Shown piece after piece: positions 1 to 8,898 of a DNA stretch of 64,000 nt. Positions within the stretch are counted from its first letter, which is position 1. Every line of letters begins with the position of its first letter. The translations under genes and the position numbers were made by a program. Origin of the DNA: Magnetovibrio sp. PR-2. Lineage in GTDB: Bacteria > Pseudomonadota > Alphaproteobacteria > Rhodospirillales > Magnetovibrionaceae. The notes beneath the pieces were generated by a model. That model ran no database searches and was not told the origin of the DNA. It saw nothing but the letters and a program-made list of their open reading frames with translations. The stretch covers positions 17,377 through 81,376 of the forward strand of contig NZ_JBAHUR010000016.1 in NCBI RefSeq assembly GCF_036689815.1, written 5' to 3'.

Positions 1-303
1 AGCCAAGCGATATTTCGGGGGAAGATCGTTCACTTCGGCACGTTCGCCGTCTTTTGCAGACAGTTTACCAACGGATTGCAGAACGAAGCGTTCTTTGTCC
101 GTGAGCATCATGCCTTTGACGCGGTCCCCGTCCAAATGCGTAACTTCGCAGAGGCAAGAGCCACATTCGCCGTTTTCACATTCGTGAGGGATTTTCACGT
201 CATTGTTTTGCGCAACTTTCAAAAGGGTGTCGCGAGAGCCGGCGACGGCCTCCACCTTTTTGTTTTTACGCATAATGGGAGAGCTGAAATAAACATTCGC
301 CAT
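1..303 (-). CDS. [2Fe-2S] ferredoxin, nif-associated (3' end outside window)
   Basis: Plant-type [2Fe-2S] ferredoxin, likely an electron carrier or Fe-S helper for nitrogenase. The visible 101 residues begin [13 protein letters not shown] and contain CENGECGSC, a C-X4-C-X2-C cluster motif near residues 41-49. The fourth cysteine normally follows an [12 protein letters not shown] segment, and the window edge cuts exactly there. The start is ATG at 303 behind a GGGGAAACC ribosome site. A sigma-54 promoter (341-360) and a NifA box (442-457) lie upstream, so it should be nitrogen-fixation regulated and separate from the nifM unit. The family is confident; the exact paralog name is not. Confidence 0.85.
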   Translation of the reverse strand, partial: MANVYFSSPIMRKNKKVEAVAGSRDTLLKVAQNNDVKIPHECENGECGSCLCEVTHLDGDRVKGMMLTDKERFVLQSVGKLSAKDGERAEVNDLPPKYRLA

Positions 304-340
304 AAGGTTTCCCCTTATTGAGTTGTTAACAACACCCCCC

Positions 341-360
341 CTACGCAACCTGCGTGCCAA
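341..360 (-). promoter_or_regulatory. sigma-54 (-24/-12) promoter for the ferredoxin gene
   Basis: Minus strand reads TTGGCACGCAGGTTGCGTAG, with GG and GC separated by exactly 10 bases. It is close to the TGGCACG-N4-TTGCA consensus. It points to the ferredoxin ATG at 303. Confidence 0.85.
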
Positions 361-405
361 AATGAAAAATGTTATTTTTCAATATGTTAAAACAGACGAG
401 CCGCA

Positions 406-432
406 AATAACCTGACTCAATGTCAGGTTATT
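406..432 (-). other. perfect 10-bp inverted repeat downstream of nifM
   Basis: AATAACCTGA (406-415) and TCAGGTTATT (423-432) are exact reverse complements around a 7-base loop. It lies between the nifM stop and the ferredoxin promoter. No T-run follows, so it is a weak terminator or an mRNA-stabilising hairpin. Confidence 0.55.
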
Positions 433-441
433 GAATGACAA

Positions 442-457
442 TGTTTGAAATCGAACA
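442..457. promoter_or_regulatory. NifA upstream activator sequence
   Basis: TGT-N10-ACA (TGTTTGAAATCGAACA), about 84 bp upstream of the -24 element at 341-360 and just past the nifM stop codon. Confidence 0.7.
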
Positions 458-465
458 AAGAGTGC

Positions 466-1332
466 TTACGCCCTGCCGCTCAACTTTGCGATCCAGCCTT
501 TTTGGTAAGCTTTGCGCTGCTGTTCGTTCAAGAAGTCTTCCAACTTATCGCGTACGGCAGAGAATTCGACCTTCTCACCCGGCTCGATTTTCTCACACAT
601 CAAGATGTGATACCCGGTCTCAGACTCTATAGGACCGGCGATCTCACCGACCTCCATTTTGAACAGCACCCGATCCAACTCCGGGTAGAGCTTTCCAGGC
701 GGCACGCGGCCCAACAGACCGCCTTCGACCGCCGTCGGACATTCGGAATGCTGTACGGCTTGATCGGCAAAGTCGCCGGGATTGTCTTGCAGATGGTCCG
801 CAATGGGCGCAATGCGGCGCAGGGCCTCGGTCTGTTTGTTTTCCTCATAATCATCGTTGATGGTGATGAGGATATGACGCGCGGTGCGCAGTTCAGGACG
901 GTCAAACTGGTCAGGGTTTTCGGTGTAGAACGTCTCGACCTCTTCAGCGGTGACGCGGGACGCCTGATCACCGACCATATTCATCACCGCATCAAACGCC
1001 AATTCACGCCAAAGCGCGCGGCGTAAATCCGCCACACGCACGCCACTTTCCATCAGGGCGCGTTCGAACTCTTGCTCGTTTTCATAGCGGTCTTGAATTT
1101 GTGCAACGGCGTTGTCGACCTCAGCATCCGGTACGGACACGCGCGCGGCGTTGGGACTGTTCAACACCATGTCTTCCAAGTCGCGAATGTCTTCGCCGCG
1201 CTTGGTGGCCTTTTTCAGTTGTTCAGCATCCAGTTTTTCAGGCTGTTGGCCGAAGGTGTCCACCGCTGCTTTTAAAACATAATAGGCGTCCAGACCTTTT
1301 TCGTCCGAACCATTTCGTGCAGGCAATTTCAT
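466..1332 (-). CDS. nifM: NifM, parvulin-type peptidyl-prolyl isomerase for NifH maturation
   Basis: 288 residues. The N-terminal helical region is followed by a PpiC/parvulin domain at roughly residues 145-250 (TARHILITIND, then GGLLGRVPPGKLYPELD and GYHILMCEKI). In known systems NifM assists folding and maturation of the Fe protein NifH. The ATG overlaps the nifZ stop by 4 bases (ATGA), so the two are translationally coupled at the end of the nifV-cysE-TPR-nifW-nifZ-nifM unit. NifM is best known from Azotobacter and Klebsiella, so its presence here fits the gamma-type flavour also seen in nifL. Confidence 0.88.
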   Translation of the reverse strand: MKLPARNGSDEKGLDAYYVLKAAVDTFGQQPEKLDAEQLKKATKRGEDIRDLEDMVLNSPNAARVSVPDAEVDNAVAQIQDRYENEQEFERALMESGVRVADLRRALWRELAFDAVMNMVGDQASRVTAEEVETFYTENPDQFDRPELRTARHILITINDDYEENKQTEALRRIAPIADHLQDNPGDFADQAVQHSECPTAVEGGLLGRVPPGKLYPELDRVLFKMEVGEIAGPIESETGYHILMCEKIEPGEKVEFSAVRDKLEDFLNEQQRKAYQKGWIAKLSGRA

Positions 1333-1796
1333 GCCGATTGCTCCAGTTGAGCCTGTTCAGGGTCGGCCCAATCTAAACGGCTTTCGAGAATCTGCAAGGT
1401 GTGTCCAGGGAAACGCACGTGATATTGCATTTCGCCTTCGGTTTCGCGCAACACTTTCAAGATTTCGCCCGGCGCACCCGCTTCGGCAATGACCTCACCG
1501 TTCACGGCAAAGGTTTTGAGCGCCACGACCTTATCGCGGAATTCAAACTTTGACGGATTCCACGGCGCATCGATGGGGATCAGCTCTTCTTCACGACACC
1601 CCACAACACGATCATCGCCGACGAAGTGCACGGTGTAAACGATCTGGTCTTGCAAGAACGTGCCACGGTCGACAATGGTGCCGCAGGTGCCACGGCGCAT
1701 AATCAGATCGCCCCGCTCCAACCCCGGAAAGGTTCCGTCATTGCGCACGTTGCGCGTGACCCGGACTTCATCCCCAATTTCATATTCGGCAATCAT
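1329..1796 (-). CDS. nifZ: NifZ, P-cluster maturation protein
   Basis: 155 residues starting MIAEYEIGDEVRV. NifZ helps form the second P-cluster of the MoFe protein. Two SH3-like segments are visible, one at residues 1-75 (GDEVRVTRNVRNDG ... GTCGTIVDRG) and one at 85-140 (FEFRDKVVALKTF ... YHVRFPG). It lies 11 bp after nifW and overlaps nifM by 4 bp. Confidence 0.92.
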   Translation of the reverse strand: MIAEYEIGDEVRVTRNVRNDGTFPGLERGDLIMRRGTCGTIVDRGTFLQDQIVYTVHFVGDDRVVGCREEELIPIDAPWNPSKFEFRDKVVALKTFAVNGEVIAEAGAPGEILKVLRETEGEMQYHVRFPGHTLQILESRLDWADPEQAQLEQSA

Positions 1797-1807
1797 GGTT
1801 GAGCTCC

Positions 1808-2140
1808 TTACTTGACCAAGTCATCCAAGGCCACAAACGCGGGCTCGGCCTCTTGATCTGCGGCTTTGTAGACCTGTAAAACCTTTTCGGTTTTGGGGTC
1901 TGAGTCCACAAACGCCTGATAGGCCTTTTGCAACAATTCGGCATACACGCCCCGGCGCGCGGCTTCATCGGCGGGCGGATCGGTGACTTCGCCCAGCAGG
2001 TCGTGATAGCGCTGCAAGATGTGCAAGCGATACGCGTGCACTTTGGTTTGATCGAACTCAATTTCGAAGTAGTTCAAGAAGTCCTCTGCCCCTTCCAATT
2101 CGGACAGATCGTCTTCCAAGTCTGCGTCAAAGTCGAACAT
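1808..2140 (-). CDS. nifW: NifW, nitrogenase stabilising/protective protein
   Basis: 110 residues, a normal length for the family. It contains the EDFLNYFEIEFD and VHAYRLHILQRYHD segments typical of NifW, which associates with the MoFe protein and is linked to O2 protection or homocitrate processing. The N-terminus is unusually acidic (MFDFDADLEDDLSELEGAED). It sits between the TPR gene and nifZ in the same unit. Confidence 0.9.
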   Translation of the reverse strand: MFDFDADLEDDLSELEGAEDFLNYFEIEFDQTKVHAYRLHILQRYHDLLGEVTDPPADEAARRGVYAELLQKAYQAFVDSDPKTEKVLQVYKAADQEAEPAFVALDDLVK

Positions 2141-2152
2141 TTCAGTTTTCTC

Positions 2153-2665
2153 CTAGTGTTTTGCCGCGTCATTGAGCAAGGCTTCGCGGGCGACGTCCGC
2201 CAAGGCCTTTGCACCGATGCGATCTTTGGGGTCAAGCTGAGCCACTTTGTCGAGCCGTTCCAGCCCGCGCTCAGGTTCGTTTAATCTCAACAGCAAGTAT
2301 CCCGCACCTTTGAGGGTGTGCAGATAAAAGCGCACCAGCTCGGGTGTGCTTTCCATATGCGTCTGCACGTCGAGTAAGGTGACGTCTTGCCAATTTTTGG
2401 GAAAGTTCAAGCGCTCCGTCACTTTGCGCAACACATCGACGGCGATGCTCAGCGCTTCGGGGTAACGGTGGCTGTAGAAATAGTAGCGGTAAAGCGCCAC
2501 GAACACTTCTAAGTGATCGGGCTCAATCTCCAACGCCGATTGCAGGTGGCTTTCGGCTTCAGGCTCACCGTAATGGTCGCTCGCTTTTTCGATCAGCTCT
2601 TCTGCGCGCGGATCCAAGGGCTGCGCGTAATACATTTCACTGGGTTCGAAAGCCAAAAGATCCAT
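2153..2665 (-). CDS. TPR-like helical protein of the nif cluster
   Basis: 170 residues from ATG 2665, which has an AGGAGAG ribosome site; the reading frame stays open further upstream only because it runs into cysE. The sequence (HLQSALEIEPDHLEVFVALYRYYFYSHRYPEAL, then GAGYLLLRLNEPERGLERLDKVAQLDP) gives at least two tetratricopeptide-like helix pairs. It follows cysE by one base and precedes nifW. A scaffold or chaperone role in nitrogenase assembly is inference from its position; the specific function is unknown. Confidence 0.75.
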   Translation of the reverse strand: MDLLAFEPSEMYYAQPLDPRAEELIEKASDHYGEPEAESHLQSALEIEPDHLEVFVALYRYYFYSHRYPEALSIAVDVLRKVTERLNFPKNWQDVTLLDVQTHMESTPELVRFYLHTLKGAGYLLLRLNEPERGLERLDKVAQLDPKDRIGAKALADVAREALLNDAAKH

Positions 2666-2666
2666 T

Positions 2667-3458
2667 TCACTCTCCTGCTGCGCGGGGTAAGGGAATATGC
2701 ACACGACCACGTTTGCGCGCGTCGGGGGAGACGTTTTCACACACCGCCTCGCCTTCACATTCGATGCAATTGCCGTCCGACACGCCGAGGCGGTCTTCCA
2801 AAACCGCAATGCGTTCCAAAACACAGCTCATAGCGTCTGCCACCGGATCGGGGATCAGGTGGTGGTTCAAGTCGATGCCCGCCGGGTTCAGATGTGCCGC
2901 TTCGGACGTATGCACCACGCGGCCGGGAATGCCGACCACGGTGCGGTTTTCGGGAACGTCGGCGATGACCACCGAGTTCGCGCCAACCTTTGCATTTTTG
3001 CCAACAGTTATGGGGCCCAAGATCATCGCACCACCGCCAACCACAACGCCGTCTTCCAACGACGGGTGACGTTTGCCGCGGCTCCACGACGTGCCGCCCA
3101 GGGTGACCCCGTGATACAGTGTGACGTCATCGCCAATCTCTGCCGTTTCGCCGATGACGACGCCTGTGCCATGATCGATAAAGAAGCGATGGCCGATGGT
3201 GGCACCCGGATGGATTTCGATGCCGGAAAACATGCGGCTGAAAAAGGCCCAAAGGCGCGCGGCGTAGCGAAAACCCTTGGTCCAAAGTTTGTGCGCAATG
3301 CGGTGGTTGATAACGGCGTGAACACCGGGGTACGTGGTCAGCACTTCGAACTTCGTGCGCGCTGCCGGGTCACGATCAAACACACAGTTGATGTCTTCGC
3401 GGATCATCCCAAACAGGCCAAGTTTTTTGGCGGGAGCTGGAACAACGTCATGCGGCAT
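2667..3458 (-). CDS. cysE: serine O-acetyltransferase (CysE/NifP)
   Basis: About 263 residues. It makes O-acetylserine, the cysteine precursor that feeds sulfur to NifS for Fe-S clusters. The sequence shows an N-terminal helical domain ([29 protein letters not shown] begins it) and a left-handed beta helix with [19 protein letters not shown] and GVTLGGTSW, the catalytic hexapeptide core. ATG 3458 is preferred because GGGGG lies 8 bases upstream; ATG 3464 or 3488 are alternatives. It overlaps the nifV 3' end by 11 bp. The C-terminal tail has Cys-rich [11 protein letters not shown], not typical of housekeeping CysE. Confidence 0.9.
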   Translation of the reverse strand: MPHDVVPAPAKKLGLFGMIREDINCVFDRDPAARTKFEVLTTYPGVHAVINHRIAHKLWTKGFRYAARLWAFFSRMFSGIEIHPGATIGHRFFIDHGTGVVIGETAEIGDDVTLYHGVTLGGTSWSRGKRHPSLEDGVVVGGGAMILGPITVGKNAKVGANSVVIADVPENRTVVGIPGRVVHTSEAAHLNPAGIDLNHHLIPDPVADAMSCVLERIAVLEDRLGVSDGNCIECEGEAVCENVSPDARKRGRVHIPLPRAAGE

Positions 3459-4608
3459 AACCATGTCCCCCCGCGTGTGAGAGTTCATGATAAAAGCGCA
3501 AAAGATCTTGATCGTCAGGGGCGCGTTTAGCTTCGGTCGAAAGTGCGCGCACACGCTGCAAAATCAGTTCCGCCTGATCTTGGTTGATGGGCAGACCTAA
3601 GTTTTGATAAGCCAGCAACACCCCGCGCGAGCCTGAGTGTTTGCCCAGCACAATGCGGTGTTCGCGGCCCAATTCAGCCGGATCGACACCTTGGTAATTC
3701 AGCGGGTTTTTCAGCAAGCCGTCCACGTGGATGCCCGCTTCATGGGTGAACACGCCGTCACCCACCAAACTTTTTTGCCACGGAATGGGACGCCCCGATG
3801 CATTGGCAACCAGCTGGGACAACGCCCCCATTTGACGCAGGTCAATGCCCGTGTCGATACCGTGCAGGTGTTTGAGGCCCATCACAACTTCTTCGAAGGG
3901 CGCATTGCCCGCGCGTTCGCCCAAACCGTGGACGGTCGTGTTGGCGTGGGTCGCGCCGCCCAAAATGGCGGCCAAGGTGTTGGCCGTGGCGAGGCCCAAA
4001 TCGTCGTGGGCGTGGACTTCCAGTTCCAAGTCTGAGTTTTTGCGCATGCGCTCAAAGCTCGCGCGGATGGCGAACGGGTCCAACACACCGACGGTGTCGG
4101 CAAAGCGGAAACGACGCGCTCCGGCTTTGGCGGCGACGTCCAGAACTTGGTCGAGGAAATCGGGATCGGCGCGCGAGGAATCTTCACCGCCGACGCACAC
4201 GTCAAAGCCTTGGTCCAAAGCCTTGGACACCATGCGTTCGATCTCGGCCAAGGCCCAGTCCCGGTCACGGCCCAGTTTGTGGAATAGATGTTGATCGGAC
4301 ACCGGCATGGACAAGTCCACGATGTCGGCCCCGGTTTCGGCGCACAGGCCCAAATCGGCGTCACACATGCGGCACCACACCACCAAATCGGTGTTGAGCT
4401 TCAAATCGGCAATGGCGCGAATGGCTTCGCGTTCTTCCGCGCCCATGGCGGGGATGCCGACTTCCAGCTCGGGCACACCCAAGCGGTCGAATTCTTGTGC
4501 AATGGCCAGTTTTTCGGCCAATGAAAAGGCGACACCGGCGGACTGTTCTCCGTCGCGTAATGTGGTGTCGTCGATGACTACGGTCTTGTTTTTGATCTCG
4601 TTGGTCAT
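3448..4608 (-). CDS. nifV: homocitrate synthase NifV
   Basis: 386 residues. It condenses acetyl-CoA and 2-oxoglutarate to homocitrate, the organic ligand of FeMo-co. The N-terminus shows the signature [14 protein letters not shown]. The metal-binding [15 protein letters not shown] follows near residue 200 and GKHSGSRGV near 325. It is the first gene of its unit, with a sigma-54 promoter at 4632-4651 and a NifA box at 4693-4708. Confidence 0.95.
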   Translation of the reverse strand: MTNEIKNKTVVIDDTTLRDGEQSAGVAFSLAEKLAIAQEFDRLGVPELEVGIPAMGAEEREAIRAIADLKLNTDLVVWCRMCDADLGLCAETGADIVDLSMPVSDQHLFHKLGRDRDWALAEIERMVSKALDQGFDVCVGGEDSSRADPDFLDQVLDVAAKAGARRFRFADTVGVLDPFAIRASFERMRKNSDLELEVHAHDDLGLATANTLAAILGGATHANTTVHGLGERAGNAPFEEVVMGLKHLHGIDTGIDLRQMGALSQLVANASGRPIPWQKSLVGDGVFTHEAGIHVDGLLKNPLNYQGVDPAELGREHRIVLGKHSGSRGVLLAYQNLGLPINQDQAELILQRVRALSTEAKRAPDDQDLLRFYHELSHAGGHGYAA

Positions 4609-4631
4609 TTTGGTTCTCCTAGCCCTTAAGA

Positions 4632-4651
4632 CTAAGCAACCCCTGTGCCAA
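4632..4651 (-). promoter_or_regulatory. sigma-54 promoter of the nifV unit
   Basis: Minus strand TTGGCACAGGGGTTGCTTAG has GG-N10-GC spacing. It sits 24 bp upstream of the nifV ATG. Confidence 0.88.
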
Positions 4652-4692
4652 CTTTTAATGATTAAATATCAATCACTTAGCCTGTTGCGCTT

Positions 4693-4708
4693 TGTCGCAT
4701 ATCCGACA
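4693..4708. promoter_or_regulatory. NifA upstream activator sequence for nifV
   Basis: TGTCGCATATCCGACA is TGT-N10-ACA. It is centred about 75 bp upstream of the predicted nifV transcription start and directly abuts the nifS terminator. Confidence 0.85.
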
Positions 4709-4738
4709 AAAAAAGACGGTGGGGACAAGTCCCCACCG
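4709..4738 (-). terminator. Rho-independent terminator of iscA-nifU-nifS
   Basis: On the minus strand CGGTGGGGAC and GTCCCCACCG pair perfectly around two bases, followed by TCTTTTTTTG. It lies 33 bp after the nifS stop. Confidence 0.88.
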
Positions 4739-4770
4739 CCAAGTGCTAGGAGGCAACAGCAAAGTTGCGC

Positions 4771-5982
4771 TTAAGAATAGGCCGGAGCAAACGCCTGATC
4801 GGGGTTTGCCACTGGCCCGTTCTCCCCCCAATACGGGGAGAGCTTGCGGAGTTTGGCCACGATGCCTGGCACGACATCAATGACCTTCTCGATCTCTTGG
4901 GGTGTGTTGTAGCGCGACAGGGAGAAACGCACTGTACCGTGGGCAGCCGTGAACGGAATGTCCATGGCGCGCATCACGTGCGACGGCTCCAACGATCCAG
5001 ACGTACAGGCCGAACCGGAAGAGGCAGCGATCCCGTCTTTGTTCAGCAACATCAAAATCGCTTCACCTTCGATGAATTCGAACGCGATGTTCAAGGTGTT
5101 GGGCAAGCGGTTTTCCGGATCGCCCGTCACAAAACAGTTGGGGATGGCTTCCAAAAGCGCGTCTTGCAAACGGTCGCGCATAGCCATGACTTCGGAATTT
5201 TCGAAGGCCATGTGCTTTTGTGCAAACTCGCACGCCAAACCCAGGCCGACGATGGACGCTGCGTTTTCCGTGCCGGCACGGCGTCCGCGTTCTTGGTGAC
5301 CACCGCGCAATAATGGCCGATAGCGCGTCCCGCGTTTGAGATACAACACACCGATGCCTTTGGGGGCATGCAGTTTGTGGCCCGAGAGCGACAGCATATT
5401 GATCTTGGTATTTTTCAAATCCATCGGAATTTTGCCGACGGCTTGCACCGCGTCGGTGTGAAACATCACGCCCGCCGCATGAGCCATTTCAGCCATTTCG
5501 ATAACAGGGAAGTAAGAGCCTGTTTCGTTGTTGGCCCACATCACAGATACAATGGCAACGTTGGGTGTAAGCAAGCTTTTGTATTTTTCCAGATCCAAAC
5601 GGCCCTTGCTGTCCACTTCCAAATAGTGAACTGTGTAGCCTTCTTTTTCCAAATGCTTGCACAGCTCCAACACCGCCGGGTGTTCGATCACAGTGGTGAT
5701 GATTTCACGACGTTTGGGATAAGCTTTCAGCGCCGATAAAATGGCGGTCGAGTCCGATTCCGTACCACACGACGTGAACACGATTTCACTGTCGTATTCC
5801 GCACCCAGCAAATCCTGGATTTGACCGCGCGCTTTTTTGATGGCGTGGCCGACCTTGTTGCCGAATTGGTGCATGGAGGACGGGTTGCCGAATTGCTCCG
5901 TAAAGTACGGCAACATGGATTCGACGATTTCCGGGTCCACCTGCGTGGTGGCGTTGTTGTCGAGATAAATGCCGTCGGTCAT
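4771..5982 (-). CDS. nifS: cysteine desulfurase NifS
   Basis: 403 residues, class-V PLP aminotransferase fold. It mobilises cysteine sulfur for nitrogenase Fe-S clusters on NifU. Visible motifs are YLDNNATTQVDPEI at the N-terminus, SLSGHKLHAPKG with the PLP lysine near residue 203, and SSGSACTSGSLEPSHV with the active-site cysteine near 325. ATG 5982 is chosen because an AAGGAT site precedes it and NifS homologs begin there; the frame is open upstream into nifU. It lies 4 bp after nifU. Confidence 0.95.
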   Translation of the reverse strand: MTDGIYLDNNATTQVDPEIVESMLPYFTEQFGNPSSMHQFGNKVGHAIKKARGQIQDLLGAEYDSEIVFTSCGTESDSTAILSALKAYPKRREIITTVIEHPAVLELCKHLEKEGYTVHYLEVDSKGRLDLEKYKSLLTPNVAIVSVMWANNETGSYFPVIEMAEMAHAAGVMFHTDAVQAVGKIPMDLKNTKINMLSLSGHKLHAPKGIGVLYLKRGTRYRPLLRGGHQERGRRAGTENAASIVGLGLACEFAQKHMAFENSEVMAMRDRLQDALLEAIPNCFVTGDPENRLPNTLNIAFEFIEGEAILMLLNKDGIAASSGSACTSGSLEPSHVMRAMDIPFTAAHGTVRFSLSRYNTPQEIEKVIDVVPGIVAKLRKLSPYWGENGPVANPDQAFAPAYS

Positions 5983-5986
5983 ATCC

Positions 5987-6916
5987 TTAAGCCCCCGCCA
6001 CTTGAACGGGTTTTTGTTTTTTCTCAACCGGGATCAGCTGGATAAACTCACCCAACTCTTCCATCAATTGTTGCTGCACGCCGCCCAAGGTCATGCCTGC
6101 CATTTGACAGCCGGAGCATGCTCCGACCAAGTGAACCATGACGCGGTTCCCTTGGATGTCAATCAGTTCAATGTCACCTTTATCGGCTTGCAGCATGGGG
6201 CGTACTTTTTCGATGACGGCTTCAATTTTTTTGACCCGTTGGAACTCGCTCATACCGGACGGGGCGGCAGGCGGCGTATCGGCCGTTGGCTCTTCCAACG
6301 GTGCGGTTTGCGGTTTCGGCGCGGCTTCGGGGTCGAACTCAATGCCTTGTTCCGCCAAAACTTTGGTCAAGATTTCTTCAATGCCTTCGTGGCAAGACGA
6401 ACACCCGCCACCGGCTTTGGTGTAGTTGGTGACATCTTCAACAGAAGTCAGGTTGTTGGCCCGCACGGTGTCTTCGATCATGACGGCGTCGATGGCGAAA
6501 CACTTACAGATCAGCTCGCCTTCTTCGTGATCGTCTTTCCATTCTTCACCACGGTAATCGGCAACAGCCGCTTGCAAAGCTTCGCGTCCCATGACGGAGC
6601 AGTGCATTTTTTCCGGCGGCAGACCTTCCAGATAATCGGCAATGTCGTTGTTCGACACCTTCAAAGCTTCGTCTAAGGATTTGCCCTTAATAATTTCGGT
6701 GAGAGCCGAACTCGATGCGATTGCAGAGCCACAGCCAAACGTTTGAAAACCCGCATCTTCGATGATTTCCGTTTCGGGGTTCACTTTCAACTGCAAACGA
6801 AGCGCATCGCCGCAGGAAATGGAACCAACATCACCGGTGGCGTTGGCTTCACCAACTTCGCCAGCGTTGCGGGGGTTGAAAAAGTGTTCTTTGACGGTAT
6901 CGGAATAATCCCACAT
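5987..6916 (-). CDS. nifU: NifU, Fe-S cluster assembly scaffold
   Basis: 309 residues with all three NifU domains. The IscU-like domain ([37 protein letters not shown] in MHCSVMGRE) covers about 1-125. A central BFD-like [2Fe-2S] domain ([10 protein letters not shown] ... [12 protein letters not shown]) covers about 135-190. The C-terminal Nfu domain with [10 protein letters not shown] covers about 230-300. A Pro/Thr-rich linker separates the last two. It receives sulfur from NifS and supplies clusters to NifH, NifDK and NifB. Confidence 0.95.
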   Translation of the reverse strand: MWDYSDTVKEHFFNPRNAGEVGEANATGDVGSISCGDALRLQLKVNPETEIIEDAGFQTFGCGSAIASSSALTEIIKGKSLDEALKVSNNDIADYLEGLPPEKMHCSVMGREALQAAVADYRGEEWKDDHEEGELICKCFAIDAVMIEDTVRANNLTSVEDVTNYTKAGGGCSSCHEGIEEILTKVLAEQGIEFDPEAAPKPQTAPLEEPTADTPPAAPSGMSEFQRVKKIEAVIEKVRPMLQADKGDIELIDIQGNRVMVHLVGACSGCQMAGMTLGGVQQQLMEELGEFIQLIPVEKKQKPVQVAGA

Positions 6917-6945
6917 TGGACCATACTCACTTTTCTTTTGATTGC

Positions 6946-7269
6946 TTAAGCACAGAAAGATTTGCCGCAGCCGCAGGACTGCTTGGCGTTCGGATTGTTG
7001 AAGGTGAAACCAGCACCCTCGACGCTTTCGGTGAAATCGATGGTGACGCCTTCGAGATATTGAGCGTTTTCGGGGTTCACAAAAACGGACAGCGCGCCCG
7101 CTTCGATGACGGTGTCGCCTTCGGGGGCTTCTTCTTCCAAGCTCAAGGCGTATTGAAAACCGGAACAGCCACCGCTGCTGACTTGAATGCGCAATCCCTT
7201 GATGTCCTTTTCGGACCCGGAAATCACTTTGGACAGGGCATTTTGGGCGTTTTCCGTAAGCTCTAACAT
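6946..7269 (-). CDS. IscA/HesB-type A-type carrier of the nif cluster
   Basis: 107 residues, A-type Fe-S carrier. It has the three conserved cysteines [10 protein letters not shown] (near residue 35) and SCGCGKSFC at the C-terminus. Genes of this type (nif-iscA, also iscN) head many nifUS operons. It is the first gene here, with its own sigma-54 promoter at 7321-7340 and a NifA box at 7383-7398. Confidence 0.92.
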   Translation of the reverse strand: MLELTENAQNALSKVISGSEKDIKGLRIQVSSGGCSGFQYALSLEEEAPEGDTVIEAGALSVFVNPENAQYLEGVTIDFTESVEGAGFTFNNPNAKQSCGCGKSFCA

Positions 7270-7320
7270 GTTGACTCCTATTTGTTCGGGTTGGCGCCTT
7301 CAGACGCTTCTGCCCAAAGA

Positions 7321-7340
7321 AGGAGCAATTAGCATGCCAG
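7321..7340 (-). promoter_or_regulatory. sigma-54 promoter of iscA-nifU-nifS
   Basis: Minus strand CTGGCATGCTAATTGCTCCT has GG-N10-GC spacing and TTGC at -12. It lies 52 bp upstream of the ATG. Confidence 0.85.
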
Positions 7341-7382
7341 TTTAAAGTCGTTCAATTTCAATGAATTGGATCGAGGGAGCTT

Positions 7383-7398
7383 TGTCGCATGTGCGACA
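7383..7398. promoter_or_regulatory. NifA upstream activator sequence for iscA-nifUS
   Basis: TGTCGCATGTGCGACA is a fully palindromic TGT-N10-ACA. It begins 8 bp beyond the apbE stop codon. Confidence 0.9.
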
Positions 7399-7405
7399 AA
7401 GAACA

Positions 7406-8434
7406 TTAGCGCCCCTCTAAAATGTCCAGCTTTTTGTCCGTTTCAAACGTCACACGGTCCTTCATGGCTGGAGTGATGAACACACGGCCTTCGGTATCGA
7501 CGATCATGGCGTATTTGAGCCCCATGCTTTCGACGACTTTTTCCCACTCTTGTGGCCCCGCGACGACCAAAGCCGTCGCTGCTGCGTCCGCCAGCGCACC
7601 ATTTTCGTGAACGACACTGGCCGAAGCCGTATGCTCCACCGGCATGCCCGTGCGCGGATCAATGATGTGCGCGTATTTCACGCCTTCGGACATACGAAAG
7701 CGTTCGTAATTACCGGAGGTATAGAGGTTCTCCCCCCCGGTCAGCTCAACGGATGCAATCACGCCCCAGTCACGCGGATCGCGAATGCCGACAGTCCACA
7801 AGCGTTCGCCAGGTTTGCCGATGGTATTTAAATCGCCACCCGCGTTCACAATGGCGTTTTGAATGCCCAAGGACTTAAGCTTTTCCACCGCCATGTCCAA
7901 GGCCACACCCTTGCCAAAACCGCCAAAGTCGAACGACACGGTTCGGTTGATGGTGGAAACCTGGTTGCCTTCGACCATGATGTCCAACATGGACGCTTGG
8001 CGTGACGCCAGCCTCTTGATCTGATCAAAATCCGGCAACGAGCCCGTGGGCAGTTCGTCTGCGTGAAAACCCCAAGCGTCAATCAGCTTGCCGATGGCGG
8101 GATTAAACAGACCGCCGCTCATGACCTCATACTGCTGACCTTGAAGAAGCAACGGCAGCACGAAGTCTGAGACCTCTACGGTTTCACCCTGGTCCATGGC
8201 GCGGTTGATGTCGTACAGTTCACCGCCCGGCTTCCACGCGTGCCAGTCCTTGTGCATGCGTTGAAAATCGCGGTCAACTTCGGTGATGGCGTGTTTGGCT
8301 AAGTCTTCGTCGGCGCCACGGATGATGAATTCCACCAATGTGCCGAAGACATAACGTGTTTCTTTGTACTCAGCCGGTTGGTCAGAGCAAGCCGTGACGA
8401 AGATGAGAACAATAAGGGTAACAAGACGTTTCAT
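7406..8434 (-). CDS. apbE: ApbE, FAD:protein FMN transferase (lipoprotein)
   Basis: 342 residues. It covalently attaches FMN to Thr of SGAT motifs in RnfG and RnfD, both encoded in this window. A lipoprotein signal is visible (MKRLVTLIVLIFVTACSDQ, lipobox VTAC), so it is anchored in the periplasmic face. Conserved ApbE segments are TRYVFGTLVEF, FGGFGKGVALD, NAGGDLNTIG and HIIDPRTGMP. ATG 8434 is chosen for this signal peptide. It is the last gene of the nifENX unit, which ties Rnf flavinylation to nitrogen fixation. Confidence 0.93.
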   Translation of the reverse strand: MKRLVTLIVLIFVTACSDQPAEYKETRYVFGTLVEFIIRGADEDLAKHAITEVDRDFQRMHKDWHAWKPGGELYDINRAMDQGETVEVSDFVLPLLLQGQQYEVMSGGLFNPAIGKLIDAWGFHADELPTGSLPDFDQIKRLASRQASMLDIMVEGNQVSTINRTVSFDFGGFGKGVALDMAVEKLKSLGIQNAIVNAGGDLNTIGKPGERLWTVGIRDPRDWGVIASVELTGGENLYTSGNYERFRMSEGVKYAHIIDPRTGMPVEHTASASVVHENGALADAAATALVVAGPQEWEKVVESMGLKYAMIVDTEGRVFITPAMKDRVTFETDKKLDILEGR

Positions 8435-8471
8435 GGGGCAACCATGACAAAGAATGCTGCCAAAGGCAAAG

Positions 8472-8897
8472 TCATTCCATGACGCATTGATAGGCGCGGC
8501 GCAAAAGCTCCAATTCGCTGGGCGGCAAGTCGCGCCCATCAGTGATGGCGATGAATTCACCACCAACTTTTTCAGCGGCTTCAAAGGGCGGGTCCATGGT
8601 GGTAATCCGCCCCAGATAGATGGCAGAGACACCTTCGGGCGTGTCCACGAACGAACTGAAATCCGTTTCCAGTTCGATATCGTCCTTGGACAGCCCCAGT
8701 TTCCCCACCACCTGGTTCACCGCCATAGCCGGATGAACGACAACATCACTGTCGCGAAAATCTTCATCTTCTCCCAACACTTGGGAAAGTTTGGGAAACG
8801 CGTCAGGCGCAACCACACCATCGGCGAACCGCAAAAAGCGGATTCGCGCGCTGGTGCGTTGCTTGTGAACCAAAATCAGTCGAGCGGGAGCGGGCAT
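8472..8897 (-). CDS. nif-cluster protein of unknown function
   Basis: 141 residues from ATG 8897, starting MPAPARLILVHKQRTSARI. I do not recognise a domain with certainty. It has no cysteine cluster (one Cys near the C-terminus), no signal peptide and no membrane segment, so it is probably cytoplasmic. The C-terminal RDLPPSELELLRRAYQCVME is helical. It lies directly after the [2Fe-2S] ferredoxin gene in the nifENX unit and so should be NifA-controlled. Confidence 0.7.
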   Translation of the reverse strand: MPAPARLILVHKQRTSARIRFLRFADGVVAPDAFPKLSQVLGEDEDFRDSDVVVHPAMAVNQVVGKLGLSKDDIELETDFSSFVDTPEGVSAIYLGRITTMDPPFEAAEKVGGEFIAITDGRDLPPSELELLRRAYQCVME

Positions 8898-8898
8898 C

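Noticed and set aside
445..1026. 193-aa plus-strand frame
   Set aside because: Antisense shadow of nifM; no ribosome site or homology seen.
2667..2824. 53-residue extension of the TPR protein
   Set aside because: It overlaps cysE in another frame; ATG 2665 has an AGGAGAG site.
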